From: Pectobacterium atrosepticum
Lineage (GTDB): Bacteria > Pseudomonadota > Gammaproteobacteria > Enterobacterales > Enterobacteriaceae
DNA: 64,000 bases
Direction of reading: 5' to 3'
Assembly: GCA_019056595.1 (NCBI GenBank)
Contig: CP036163.1
Coordinates: 3,658,001 to 3,722,000, forward strand
The notes under the pieces were generated by a model. The model ran no database searches. It was not told where the DNA came from and saw only the letters and a program-made list of their open reading frames with translations. Numbering within the stretch: position 1 is the first letter of the stretch; each line of letters starts with the position of its first letter. A program made the position numbers and the translations under genes. This document shows positions 7,859-16,614 of the stretch, one piece after another.

Positions 7859-8261
7859 CTTAAGACCTAACCCGAACCCTCCACGCGAGGGAACGGCGGA
7901 CATGATTAACCGCCTGAACTTCTATGATACGTCTTTTACTTGCTTACATTTTTTAATGATAGATTTTGATAATGACATGCAAGAAATGAAAAGAAAAAAA
8001 GATTTTAACCCGCTCCAGCTTTTAATCAAGCACGATAGAGCAAGTTTATATTTAGAGATATTAAATATTATTAGAATATCACTTGCTAGCAAAACTTTAG
8101 ATATTCAAAGTGAAGAGCTATTGAGTGCTTATTTATATTTTAATAAAAAAGATGAGTTAGATATGGGGGAGGATGCGAGAATAATAGGTTTTGTGTTTAG
8201 AGACTTTGTAAAACAAAGAATAGAAACAGCGATTAAAACTATTGAGGAGAAAAATATATGA
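7851..8261 (+). CDS. Hypothetical protein
   Basis: A 136-aa helical, soluble protein with no domain I recognise. AAGGAG sits 7 nt before the start. The start overlaps the previous gene by 8 nt, and the stop overlaps the next start as ATGA. The first about 20 codons are noticeably more GC-rich (PNPNPPREGTADMINRLN) than the rest of the gene. Confidence 0.5.
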   Translation: MNNLRPNPNPPREGTADMINRLNFYDTSFTCLHFLMIDFDNDMQEMKRKKDFNPLQLLIKHDRASLYLEILNIIRISLASKTLDIQSEELLSAYLYFNKKDELDMGEDARIIGFVFRDFVKQRIETAIKTIEEKNI

Positions 8262-8494
8262 ATATATTAGGTTTAATAGCAAAAGCAAAACCTGCTGTAG
8301 ACGATGGCGGCGGTAGTCTCATTCCTGCCGCGATGGGTTTTTTTATTTGTGCTTTTTTAGTTGCTATCATTGCCTCTGTTGTTTCTAGTGCTTTTCGTTC
8401 TGCTAAAAATTCAGCAGACGTGAGTATAAACAATGCAAAAAAATATCACATAGCACTAATAAAAGAGCAGTATAGAAAGAAAGGCGGGGGCTGA
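8258..8494 (+). CDS. Small membrane protein
   Basis: A 78-aa protein with a glycine-rich turn (DDGGGSLIP) and one membrane segment (about residues 24-46), then a basic cytoplasmic tail. GAGGAG precedes the ATG. It belongs to the coupled cluster; possible entry-exclusion or mating-related function is only a guess. Confidence 0.5.
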   Translation: MNILGLIAKAKPAVDDGGGSLIPAAMGFFICAFLVAIIASVVSSAFRSAKNSADVSINNAKKYHIALIKEQYRKKGGG

Positions 8495-8495
8495 T

Positions 8496-8960
8496 ATGTT
8501 TTATTTAATATGTATGGTTTTTATGGTCATATTTTTTATTGCTTGTATGTTGTCGGTTATATATGCGTCTGAAATATATCAGTGGCAGCATTATAACAGC
8601 TATAAGTTTAAGCAATGGTTAAAAAGTGGGAGTATAAAAAAAGATGTGCATGAAGAAAAAATAAAAAAGGAAGTGAAAAAAATGCCTATAGATTATATAT
8701 TAAAACTTCTTAAAAAATACAATATAGATTTTGATGCTAACGAGTTTGTAAAAGCAAGTTTTAATATTAAGATGAAATACTACAAGTTAATATTAAATGA
8801 AAAGGAGAGGCTGAAAGAAAATAAAATATTAGATGAAGCAGTTAAACAAAAAATAAAAATAGAGACTGACACATTTGACGCTGAAAAATTTCAAAAAGAA
8901 GCTGATGAACGTTATAAGTTATTCATGGAACGCCGCAATCTCTCCAATAGAGAAAAATAA
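8496..8960 (+). CDS. Membrane-anchored hypothetical protein, last gene of cluster
   Basis: A 154-aa protein with an N-terminal membrane anchor (residues 2-24) and a long lysine/glutamate-rich helical domain. It begins one base after the previous stop. A long imperfect inverted repeat follows at 8980-9035, probably closing the transcription unit. No family recognised. Confidence 0.5.
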   Translation: MFYLICMVFMVIFFIACMLSVIYASEIYQWQHYNSYKFKQWLKSGSIKKDVHEEKIKKEVKKMPIDYILKLLKKYNIDFDANEFVKASFNIKMKYYKLILNEKERLKENKILDEAVKQKIKIETDTFDAEKFQKEADERYKLFMERRNLSNREK

Positions 8961-8979
8961 CAACTCCTATATTTAGGAC

Positions 8980-9035
8980 GTCAAGAAGAATGGCGGGGGT
9001 TCCCTTTTAAGGGTTCCGCTATTGTTCTTGATGAC
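8980..9035. repeat. Long imperfect inverted repeat
   Basis: GTCAAGAAGAATGGCGG...TTCCC (8980-9004) pairs with GGGTTCCGCTATTGTTCTTG... (9011-9035): about 24 bp per arm with a 6-nt loop and few mismatches. A second hairpin, GAGTG-TTCAC-gta-GTGAA-CACTC, follows at 9057-9085. No T run follows the first. It could be a terminator pair, or a transfer or replication structure of the mobile element. Confidence 0.55.
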
Positions 9036-9161
9036 ACATAGATAAAGAATTTTTATGAGTGGGTGATTCACGTAGTGAAACACTCCACCTATTAGACCTT
9101 TTTATCACGGCCTTACATGAAAAAGCATATGTTTAGATCTGCTGAAATGTTCTTAGTACAA

Positions 9162-10901
9162 TCATAAATTATGCTTGAGTGGTACTTCTCTTTGCATGTA
9201 AATACCGTCGTTTGGGCGTTTTCGCTCTTCAAAATGGATAGCTAATGATAGATACATTATTGAGTTACGAGCTAAGCCAATGAGTTGCATAATTCTTGAT
9301 TCGAATTGGCTTATTGGCACTAAAAGACAATGTGATGATAGTTTTTCTTTTTCATGGATTTTTGCTTTTAAGTCTGAATGCTTAGTATTTAGTTTGTTAA
9401 TCTTTTCTTTAAGCTGTATAGATAAATGAGGGTCATTGTCTTCATTTGTTTTTTTTATCTTTAATTCAATTTCTCTAATTTCATCTGGTATCGTATTGAC
9501 CTCTCTTTGCAATTTTGTAAATTCTTCATCATTGTAAGTATTATGTGATGTTGCGAGTTCATAGCCAAAATCATCAACAATTTTCAATGAACGATGTTCC
9601 ATAGCATTTCTGATTTCAGCAAATGCTACAGCATTTGGATCTAACCATTTTGATACTGAATCAGAGCTACCAACTTTGCGAATATCTTTTAATATATAGA
9701 ATAAAGCATGGATAAAAGGATTATCACTATCCTTAAGTTTTTTATGGGGCTTCCATTCATTATTCTTGCCTGTGAAGTCGCGAAATAAATTGTCGATGCT
9801 TATTTTTCTGTCATGCTTCAAGTCATTTAAATCAAAAAAATGGCTAATTAGGTATGCTATTTTGTCAAAAAGTGAATATATTATTCTGAATGCTGATTTG
9901 TATTGGGCAACCTTTAAATTGTTAATTGAGTAAGTCATATCTTCAACGTGTTGAAAAGTTGAGTTGAATATATGAGGCGCATCGTCCGGTATATCCTTTG
10001 AGGAGTATATTAAATACCGCGCATAGCAGTAATCATTTTTTAATTCATCATAATTACCATGATATGATAATTCTTCATGCATTGTAAGCGCACCATTAAG
10101 AGATTGGATAAATGATGGTAATGAAAAAATATCTTGGTAAGTAATCTGGTAATCGCAAACATCATTTAAATCATTAAGGAAAAGCTTGTTTTTTGCACAC
10201 CATTCAAAATACTTTTTCTGTTTTATTGATGTAAGTTTTTCAGTGTATTTCATGAAATAATCGAAAGATGATATCTCAAAATTATCCTCAAACCATTTTT
10301 GGAAATTGTGTAATCGCCCCCCATCTTCAAGTGATTCTTTTTGTTCTGGATATTGTTTTTTGAAATTATCGAGTCCCTTTTTTAATAGATTGTAAGCAAT
10401 GAAATAATGATATTCAGAATGTCCTTCATCGTATAGTGAATTTCCAAGAAATAATTCATTATTGGCTTTTGATATAATTGCTACGGGATTGTTATCTATA
10501 GAAATAGCTTTGTCATAGTGAGGGATACAGCATAGTGCTCTTCCCTGTGATGAAAGACGGTTAGCTAAATTTGTCTCAATCATAGATCTAAGACTATCAT
10601 ATGCATGAATGTTATTTACGTGTTCCTGCCAGTTTGCTTTAGGGAGAGTATGTATGGCTTTTCTGTAGAAGATGACCGATTTCATCAAATCCTCTGAATA
10701 CCACTCTGTTTTACGTGTTTCATAGAGTTTGGAATAACAATTTCCTAGACAGTAGAGATAATGGGCTTCGTACAAGGGGTGAGAAAAGGTGAAATCCTGT
10801 TTTGTATAACTTTCGACTAACGCAGCTAAAGAAGCGTGATCACATGTTATGATGTATTGATCCGCAAGTTTACTGAACTCCTCAAGTTCATCTTTTACCA
10901 T
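9162..10901 (-). CDS. LA2681-type HEPN protein with TPR-like N-terminus
   Basis: A 579-aa protein beside the right integrase. The N-terminal 200 residues look like TPR-type helical repeats (LGNCYSKLYETRKTEW, HYDKAISIDNNPVAIISKAN). The C-terminal region contains EIRNAMEHR, an R-x4-H HEPN motif (about residues 431-436), in the context typical of the LA2681 HEPN family, then a coiled-coil (about 455-525). HEPN proteins of this kind are predicted RNases in anti-phage or stress responses. A TTG six bases upstream (10907) has better spacing to AAGGAG (5 nt) than the ATG (11 nt), so the protein may be two residues longer. No partner toxin or antitoxin is adjacent. Confidence 0.65.
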   Translation of the reverse strand: MVKDELEEFSKLADQYIITCDHASLAALVESYTKQDFTFSHPLYEAHYLYCLGNCYSKLYETRKTEWYSEDLMKSVIFYRKAIHTLPKANWQEHVNNIHAYDSLRSMIETNLANRLSSQGRALCCIPHYDKAISIDNNPVAIISKANNELFLGNSLYDEGHSEYHYFIAYNLLKKGLDNFKKQYPEQKESLEDGGRLHNFQKWFEDNFEISSFDYFMKYTEKLTSIKQKKYFEWCAKNKLFLNDLNDVCDYQITYQDIFSLPSFIQSLNGALTMHEELSYHGNYDELKNDYCYARYLIYSSKDIPDDAPHIFNSTFQHVEDMTYSINNLKVAQYKSAFRIIYSLFDKIAYLISHFFDLNDLKHDRKISIDNLFRDFTGKNNEWKPHKKLKDSDNPFIHALFYILKDIRKVGSSDSVSKWLDPNAVAFAEIRNAMEHRSLKIVDDFGYELATSHNTYNDEEFTKLQREVNTIPDEIREIELKIKKTNEDNDPHLSIQLKEKINKLNTKHSDLKAKIHEKEKLSSHCLLVPISQFESRIMQLIGLARNSIMYLSLAIHFEERKRPNDGIYMQREVPLKHNL

Positions 10902-10983
10902 TAACAAGGGAACTCCTTAAATATTGATAATTACTGATTGCCGAACTTCGATATTAAAAGATAGTATACATTTCTGTGTTTTA

Positions 10984-12213
10984 TCATGCGGCAATAGACT
11001 TATATTTTTGTATTTGGACGTAATCACTCCACCATTGCATTAACTCGGCACGCTCGGCTAAATATTCTGCACGGTTGTATGCCGCAATGATTTCATCTTT
11101 TTTAGAGTGAGCGAGGGCTGCTTCAAGAACTTCTGTTCTGAACTTACTGGATTCCTCGGCGGCAGTTCTGGCAATAGAACGCATACCATGTGCCACCATT
11201 TCACCGCCAAAACCCATGCGGATGATCGCAGCGTTAGCTGTTTGCTCGTGCATATGGCTAAGAGGAGCTTTGATGCTGGGGAAAACCCACTCACGATGTC
11301 CGCTGATTGGCTGCATTTTTTCGAGGATGCGTAGTGCTTCTTTGCTAAGCGGAACCTTATGAGGCCGTTTCATCTTCATGAACTCTGGCGGGATGTTCCA
11401 AAATTTATTCTCAACATCAATATCTGCCCAACGCGCCCGAACGGCTTCCCCCGGACGAACCCACGTCAACAACTGCCATTCGATCAGCATACGTGTTTCG
11501 AGTCGTATGGAAGCATTAGCCAGCGCAATCATAAATCTTGGCAGCTCGCTGGGGGGAAGGGCAGGCATATTTTGCTTTTTAGGCTTACTGAAACGCTGTC
11601 CAAGATTGTCAGCCGGATTGAACTCGATGAGTTCTTCTGTTGCGGCATAGCGGAAAATTTCATTCAGTCGTGAAATTATGCGCCGCAAGGTTTCCAGAAC
11701 ACCGCGTTGCTCAATCGGATCAAGATGCTGCTTTAAGAGCTTAGGGCGTATTTCTTTGATAGGGACATTGCCCAGACCGGGAAAGATGTTTCGTTCAAGG
11801 CTACGCCAAATATCATCAGCGTGGTCTTGTGAGATGCCCGAGGTCTTTACCTTCTCATCTAACCACTTACGAGCAACAGCCTGTAGCGTGTGTTCAGTAG
11901 CATCCTTTAGGGCATTGGCTTTATCGCTATTATGGATCTGTGGGTCGATGCCATTGGCAAGTAAGGTGAGGTATTCATCACGTAAAGCTCTTGCTCTCGC
12001 TAAGGTAAGATGAGGGTAGGTCCCAAGGCTCATCTTCGTCCGTTTTTTAGTCACTGGCACAGGATACCTGAGATACCAATTTTTCTTCCCACCTTTTGCG
12101 ATGGGGGCTATGCGGAGAAGTAAGCCATCGCCATCAAACAGGCTGATTTCTTTATCTGCAGGTTTGGTATTTTTGATTTCAGTATCGGTGAGTTTCTTAG
12201 CGAGCTTAGCCAT
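10984..12213 (-). CDS. P4-type tyrosine integrase of the ssrA-inserted element
   Basis: A full-length 409-aa integrase. The N-terminal DUF4102 domain shows LTDTEIKNTKPADKEISLFD and SLGTYPHLTLARARALRDE. Catalytic residues visible: Arg in WVRPGEAV, HGMR in the HxxR box, His in LAHSKKDE and the nucleophile in AAYNRAEY. The gene points away from ssrA, whose 3' end at 12378 is the expected insertion site for this family. It resembles the left integrase in layout but is clearly a different protein, so the two elements probably arrived separately. Confidence 0.92.
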   Translation of the reverse strand: MAKLAKKLTDTEIKNTKPADKEISLFDGDGLLLRIAPIAKGGKKNWYLRYPVPVTKKRTKMSLGTYPHLTLARARALRDEYLTLLANGIDPQIHNSDKANALKDATEHTLQAVARKWLDEKVKTSGISQDHADDIWRSLERNIFPGLGNVPIKEIRPKLLKQHLDPIEQRGVLETLRRIISRLNEIFRYAATEELIEFNPADNLGQRFSKPKKQNMPALPPSELPRFMIALANASIRLETRMLIEWQLLTWVRPGEAVRARWADIDVENKFWNIPPEFMKMKRPHKVPLSKEALRILEKMQPISGHREWVFPSIKAPLSHMHEQTANAAIIRMGFGGEMVAHGMRSIARTAAEESSKFRTEVLEAALAHSKKDEIIAAYNRAEYLAERAELMQWWSDYVQIQKYKSIAA

Positions 12214-12262
12214 TTTGGACCCTCTAGTTTTGGACCCTTAACGTTGGGTCCCAAAAAGGGTG
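12214..12262. promoter_or_regulatory. Direct repeats TTTGGACCCT upstream of right integrase
   Basis: TTTGGACCCT occurs at 12214-12223 and 12229-12238 (15 bp apart), followed by the related TTGGGTCCC near 12244. They sit at the integrase start and are candidate arm-type or autoregulatory sites. Confidence 0.45.
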
Positions 12263-12312
12263 CCATAAGTAGTAGCTTCTAGCAATTCTCTGTAGACTTC
12301 AATAGACGTAAA

Positions 12313-12344
12313 AAAGCCCGCGAGGCTGGTTCCAAGCGGGCTTA
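12313..12344 (-). terminator. ssrA terminator
   Basis: On the minus strand AAGCCCGC pairs with GCGGGCTT and runs into six T residues, 34 nt beyond the mature tmRNA 3' end. Confidence 0.8.
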
Positions 12345-12377
12345 ATAGACTTCAGTATACTTCAAACAACTAAAAAG

Positions 12378-12740
12378 TGGTGGAGCTGGGGGGATTTGAA
12401 CCCCCGTCCGGAACTACTCTACCGTCGGTACTACATGCTTAGTCAGTCTTTACATTCGCTTGCCAGCTGCGGACAGACACGCCACTAACAAACTAGCCTG
12501 ATTAGATTTAGCCCTTCAACCCCAGGCAGGGCATCCACGCGATCTCTTTTGGGTTTGACCTCTCTTGATCCCCGTCCTAAGAGCGGAGGCTAGGGAGAGA
12601 GGGCTCTTAGCAGGTTATTAAGCTGCTAAAGCGTAGTTTTCGTCGTTTGCGACTATTTTTTTGCGGCTTTTTACGAGGCAAACCGCCCCTCGGCATGCAC
12701 CTTGGGCTTTGCAAATCCCGTCGAATCCAGAATCAGCCCC
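12378..12740 (-). ncRNA. ssrA: tmRNA (ssrA)
   Basis: Transfer-messenger RNA that rescues stalled ribosomes with SmpB. The 5' end GGGGCTGATTCTGGATTCGA and the 3' end CCACCA are both recognisable, giving 363 nt, the same length as in E. coli. The tag reading frame at 12618-12650 encodes (A)ANDENYALAA followed by TAA. The 3' TPsiC-arm-like end is the integration site of the adjacent element. A likely extended -10 (TGGTATACT) lies near 12756-12764 on the same strand. smpB lies immediately upstream. Confidence 0.97.
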
Positions 12741-12790
12741 CAAGAAACTGTCACCAGTATACCAGAACTTACCGTTGTTAAGCCAGTGGC

Positions 12791-13273
12791 TTAGCGATTG
12801 GCGTTCTTCATGATACGGGCTTTATCTAACTTCCATTCACGTTCTTTAATGTCATCACGCTTGTCGTGATCTTTTTTACCTTTCGCTACGCCGATTTTGA
12901 CTTTGCTCCAGGCATTTTTCCAATACATGGACAGCGCGACGACCGTGTAGCCATCACGGCTGACGCGGCCAAACAGCGAATCCATCTCGCGTTTGTTGAG
13001 CAGAAGTTTGCGTGTGCGGATGGGATCGCAAACAACGTGCGATGAGGCCACATTCAGCGGCGTGATCGTTGCGCCAAACAGGTAAGCCTCACCGTTCATG
13101 AAGGTGACATAGCTGTCGCTGAGGTTTGCTTTGCCTGCGCGCAGTGATTTGACTTCCCATCCTTGCAGCACAAGGCCAGCCTCAAATTCTTCCTCAATGG
13201 AGTATTCGTGACGGGCGCGCTTGTTCTGCGCAATGGTGGCGGAACCGGGTTTGTATGCTTTTTTCTTTGTCAT
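12791..13273 (-). CDS. smpB: SsrA-binding protein SmpB
   Basis: A 160-aa RNA-binding protein required for tmRNA to enter stalled ribosomes. Conserved stretches include [20 protein letters not shown] (residues 20-39), [10 protein letters not shown], the [14 protein letters not shown] region and the basic C-terminal tail ([17 protein letters not shown]). Length and order match the family. It sits upstream of ssrA on the same strand, as in other enterobacteria, and is divergent from ratA. Confidence 0.97.
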   Translation of the reverse strand: MTKKKAYKPGSATIAQNKRARHEYSIEEEFEAGLVLQGWEVKSLRAGKANLSDSYVTFMNGEAYLFGATITPLNVASSHVVCDPIRTRKLLLNKREMDSLFGRVSRDGYTVVALSMYWKNAWSKVKIGVAKGKKDHDKRDDIKEREWKLDKARIMKNANR

Positions 13274-13428
13274 AGTACCGTCATTATACTGGATGTCATT
13301 GGGAATGAAATCCCCGCCGTGCGTCCGTGTCGTGGTTAATGATATCGTGCGATAAGCTTCGCAGAATTTTTGTCTGCCGGGCTATCAATGCTATTATTTT
13401 GCGCGTTTTATGAATCTCGGAAAATAGT

Positions 13429-13875
13429 ATGCCAAAGATAAGTCGTTCCGCATTGGTGCCGTTCAGTGCAGAGCAGATGTACAAACTGGTGAATGATGTC
13501 TCTTCCTACCCCGCGTTTTTACCGGGCTGTACGGGGAGTCGCGTGCTCTCTTCCTCAGAAGAGGGGATGACTGCCGCAGTAGATGTTTCCAAAGCCGGTA
13601 TCAGCAAGACATTTACTACACGTAATACGCTGACGCACAACCAGAATATCAATATGCAACTGGTCGATGGCCCATTCCGTCAACTGAGTGGCGACTGGCA
13701 CTTTACACCGCTGAGCGCCGATGCCTGTAAAGTTGAGCTGCATCTGGAATTTGAATTCACCAATGCCTTGATTGAACTTGCTTTTGGCAAAGTATTCAAG
13801 GAGCTAGCGGGGAATATGGTGCAGGCTTTCACGCAGCGAGCAAAAGAGGTTTACAGTGTCCGCAATGCAGGTTGA
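13429..13875 (+). CDS. ratA: RatA / START-domain protein (COQ10-like)
   Basis: A 148-aa polyketide-cyclase/START-like protein, known as ribosome association toxin RatA in E. coli and related to COQ10 ubiquinone-binding proteins. [27 protein letters not shown] and [13 protein letters not shown] are characteristic. It overlaps the next gene by 20 nt. The toxin activity was described in E. coli; a conserved role in ubiquinone handling is an alternative. The standard gene order next to smpB supports the call. Confidence 0.93.
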   Translation: MPKISRSALVPFSAEQMYKLVNDVSSYPAFLPGCTGSRVLSSSEEGMTAAVDVSKAGISKTFTTRNTLTHNQNINMQLVDGPFRQLSGDWHFTPLSADACKVELHLEFEFTNALIELAFGKVFKELAGNMVQAFTQRAKEVYSVRNAG

Positions 13876-14146
13876 TGTGGTCTACGCGTTGCCGGAACGC
13901 CAATATCTACGCACGGTGAAGCTGGAAGAAGGCAGTACGGTCGAGCAGGCGATTGTGGCATCAGGTCTGCTGGAGTTGCGCCATGATATCGATTTGCAGG
14001 TGAATAAAATCGGTATTTACAGCCGTGCGGCGAAACTGGCCGATGTGGTGCAGGATGGTGACCGTGTGGAGATTTATCGTCCGCTGATTGTCGATCCGAA
14101 AGAGCTACGCCGTCAACGTGCTGAACGTTCTAAGAATAAAGCCTGA
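13856..14146 (+). CDS. ratB: RnfH-family ubiquitin-like protein RatB
   Basis: A 96-aa small beta-grasp (ubiquitin-like) protein of the RnfH/RatB family. [20 protein letters not shown] and [19 protein letters not shown] are signature segments. A GTG start at 13856 overlaps ratA; an ATG at 13865, three codons in, is the alternative. It pairs with ratA in most gammaproteobacteria. Its molecular role is not settled. Confidence 0.92.
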   Translation: MSAMQVDVVYALPERQYLRTVKLEEGSTVEQAIVASGLLELRHDIDLQVNKIGIYSRAAKLADVVQDGDRVEIYRPLIVDPKELRRQRAERSKNKA

Positions 14147-14214
14147 GCAATGCCGTTAAATGACAAGTGACGTTCTCCCGATGGCACATTACCAATGCGT
14201 CCTTATAAAAAACA

Positions 14215-14245
14215 CAGGCAAACCTGAAATATTCAGATTTGCCTG
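14215..14245 (+). terminator. Terminator-like hairpin after ratB
   Basis: CAGGCAAA and TTTGCCTG pair, with an inner CTGAA/CAG step. It is followed at 14254-14290 by a degenerate ERIC end (minus orientation). Confidence 0.55.
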
Positions 14246-14383
14246 CTGTTGTACCCATCGTATATCAAGCCGCGTGTGCGTTGGCTTTCCTTAAGTACTC
14301 TGCCGCAGTGGGCTTCGTCTTAAAGCGACGCTTCTAGCTGATAGGATCATTCATCCTGATTCAACTTAGCGGCATTGAAAGCA

Positions 14384-14719
14384 TTAATCCAGCGCAGGCT
14401 TGTTGTTGATGTTGGTTAACACGCCACTGCCGCTGAACGTTAGCGTCAGCGTCTGTTGTTTTACCGATTCATGGCCAGGCTGCTGGCGGAAGACGTAAAA
14501 CCAGGTATCGCTGCCAAACGGATCCTGCATCATAGGCGTACCCAGCGTATAAGCGACCTGTTGTTTGGTCATGCCGGTGTGAATTTTCGCAACGTCAGCC
14601 GGTGCCAGATAGTTTCCCTGATTGATGTCCGGCCGATACACCACCTTTTCCAGCGTGGAACAACCGGCGGTCAGCATAACAACCACCGCGGCGACGACAG
14701 TCAGCGTTTTACAGCGCAT
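14384..14719 (-). CDS. bamE: Outer membrane assembly lipoprotein BamE
   Basis: A 111-aa lipoprotein of the BAM beta-barrel insertion complex. The signal ends in LTAGC (lipobox, mature Cys). The conserved core is visible: [30 protein letters not shown] and [10 protein letters not shown] frame with 23 more residues exists, but the start at 14719 is preferred because AAGGAATG precedes it and it gives a normal signal peptide. It lies between ratB and recN as in E. coli (smpA). Confidence 0.95.
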   Translation of the reverse strand: MRCKTLTVVAAVVVMLTAGCSTLEKVVYRPDINQGNYLAPADVAKIHTGMTKQQVAYTLGTPMMQDPFGSDTWFYVFRQQPGHESVKQQTLTLTFSGSGVLTNINNKPALD

Positions 14720-14764
14720 AGTGATTACATTCCTTAAGGGCATAGGTTGCTGATGATAATAGAC

Positions 14765-14789
14765 CTTGCAGGACTTGGAAACCTGCAAG
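14765..14789. promoter_or_regulatory. Hairpin in bamE leader
   Basis: CTTGCAGG at 14765-14772 pairs with CCTGCAAG at 14782-14789, immediately upstream of bamE. It may be a leader structure or part of the recN terminator region. Confidence 0.35.
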
Positions 14790-14809
14790 GCGATTGTATG
14801 ACCCCAGGA

Positions 14810-14836
14810 AGGTAAAAAAGTTGAGCTTTTTTACCT
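14810..14836 (-). terminator. recN terminator
   Basis: AGGTAAAAAAG-TTGA-GCTTTTTTACCT is a near-perfect hairpin with T runs in both orientations, 38 nt beyond the recN stop. Confidence 0.75.
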
Positions 14837-14873
14837 GTAATGCGCCTTTCTTGCCCTGTGTCGGCAGCAGATT

Positions 14874-16535
14874 TTAGGCTGCCAACAATTCTTTGGCGTT
14901 CGCCAGCGTGTTTTTGGTCACGGCGCTGCCACCCAGAAGACGAGCCAGTTCCTGTAACCGCGCACGTTTGTCCAACGGTTGCATCAGCGTTTCCGTTTCT
15001 GCACCGTCCGTTTGTTTGCTCACGAAGAAGTGCTGGTGACCGCAGCCTGCAACCTGTGGCAGGTGTGTCACACACATAACCTGCGTCGATTCGCCGAGCT
15101 GGCGCAGCATTCTGCCGACGATGGCGGCTGTTGGCCCGCTAATACCCACATCGACTTCATCGAAGATCATTGCTGGTGTGTCCATTTTCTTCGCGGTGAT
15201 GACCTGAATAATCAGTGCAATACGCGACAGCTCGCCACCCGATGCCACTTTCGCCAGAGTCTGGTGCGGTTGACCGGGGTTGGTGGTTACGCGGAATTCG
15301 ATATTGTCGGCACCGGTGGCCGTCAGGCTGTCTGGCGTAAACTTCACATCAATGGTGAAGTAGCCGTGCGGCATCGCCAGTTCACGCATATTGGTGGTGA
15401 TGAGCTGTGCCAGTTCGCTGGCATGGTGCTGACGACGCACGTGCAATTGTTCGGCAAGCTGTAACGCCTGCTGATGATATTCACTGACGGAGGCACTGAG
15501 CACCTCATGGTCGCTTTCCTGCTGTTCCAATTGTCGGTGTTCTTCCTGTAATTGCTGATGGAACGCTGGGATCGCTTCTGGCGCGATATGATGTTTGCGT
15601 GCTAACGCCAACTGACGTGACAGGCGCTGTTCCAGTTCATACAGTCGAATCGGGTCGAGATCCATCTGTTCGCTGTAGTGGCGCAGTTCATCACTGGCTT
15701 CGCTAAGCTGAATGCCCGCTTCTTCGAGCATGGACAGCACACCGGACAGCGTTTCATCCATACCGATCAGTTCGCCGAGCTGACTTTTTACGCTGTGCAA
15801 CATACTGAGTATGTTTTGCTCTTCGTCTTCGCTCAGCAACTGCATGGCCTGCTGGCTCATCGTCAGTAGCTGACCGCTATTTGCCAGACGCTTGTATTCA
15901 ATATCAATGTGTTCATATTCACCGAGCTGTGGGGCGAATTCATTCAGCTCTTTTAATTGATATTGCAGTAGTTCTCGGCGGGCTTCGCGTTCAATAGCTG
16001 CTTGTTGCAACTGCGCCAGTGCACGGCAGCTTTGGTGCCACTGATGCCAAACCTGTTGCATAGCAACCAGCAATTTCGGTTCATCGGCATAAGCATCCAG
16101 CAGGTGTTTTTGATGATCGGGGCGCAGCAGTAGTTGATGAGCATGCTGGCCATGTATCTGAATCAGGTGCTGGCCGAGTTCACGCAGTTGAGACAGCGGC
16201 ACGGCGGTGCCGTTAATAAAGCCGCGTGAACGACCATCGGCGCTAATCACGCGGCGTAACAGGCACTCATTACTGTCATCCAACTGGTTTTCTTCCAGCC
16301 ACTGACGTGCCATTGGGGTATCCGTCAGCGCGAAGCGGGCGCAGATGTCCGCTCGGGCAGCCCCCGGCCTGACCATGCTGGCGTCAGAACGATTTCCCAG
16401 ACATAAACCGAGGGCATCAATCGCAATTGATTTCCCCGCACCGGTTTCTCCGGTGATTACGCTCATCCCTGACTGAAAATCGATTTCTAATTCGCGCACG
16501 ATGGCGAAGTTACTGATAGTGAGTTGCGCCAGCAT
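14874..16535 (-). CDS. recN: DNA repair protein RecN
   Basis: A 553-aa SMC-like ATPase acting in recombinational repair of double-strand breaks. Walker A GETGAGKS (residues 29-36), a long central coiled-coil region rich in Gln, Glu and Leu, signature [11 protein letters not shown] and Walker [14 protein letters not shown] are all present and in order. Two LexA boxes sit just upstream (16557-16594), so it should be SOS-induced. Confidence 0.97.
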   Translation of the reverse strand: MLAQLTISNFAIVRELEIDFQSGMSVITGETGAGKSIAIDALGLCLGNRSDASMVRPGAARADICARFALTDTPMARQWLEENQLDDSNECLLRRVISADGRSRGFINGTAVPLSQLRELGQHLIQIHGQHAHQLLLRPDHQKHLLDAYADEPKLLVAMQQVWHQWHQSCRALAQLQQAAIEREARRELLQYQLKELNEFAPQLGEYEHIDIEYKRLANSGQLLTMSQQAMQLLSEDEEQNILSMLHSVKSQLGELIGMDETLSGVLSMLEEAGIQLSEASDELRHYSEQMDLDPIRLYELEQRLSRQLALARKHHIAPEAIPAFHQQLQEEHRQLEQQESDHEVLSASVSEYHQQALQLAEQLHVRRQHHASELAQLITTNMRELAMPHGYFTIDVKFTPDSLTATGADNIEFRVTTNPGQPHQTLAKVASGGELSRIALIIQVITAKKMDTPAMIFDEVDVGISGPTAAIVGRMLRQLGESTQVMCVTHLPQVAGCGHQHFFVSKQTDGAETETLMQPLDKRARLQELARLLGGSAVTKNTLANAKELLAA

Positions 16536-16556
16536 GATAGTTTTCCTGTATGGGAA

Positions 16557-16572
16557 CTGTGTTTACATACAG
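16557..16572 (-). promoter_or_regulatory. LexA box 1 (perfect core) upstream of recN
   Basis: CTGTGTTTACATACAG matches CTGT-N8-ACAG exactly. It lies 22 nt upstream of the recN start. Confidence 0.85.
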
Positions 16573-16578
16573 TATAAA

Positions 16579-16594
16579 CTGGTTTTATATACAG
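16579..16594 (-). promoter_or_regulatory. LexA box 2 upstream of recN
   Basis: On the minus strand CTGTATATAAAACCAG has one mismatch (CCAG for ACAG) from the CTGT-N8-ACAG consensus. Two adjacent boxes are the E. coli recN arrangement. Confidence 0.75.
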
Positions 16595-16614
16595 TAAAGT
16601 AGCTTGGTGGAATT

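Noticed and set aside
14254-14350. A full ERIC copy after ratB
   Set aside because: Only the terminal 35 bp resembles ERIC; the rest is too diverged to call an element.
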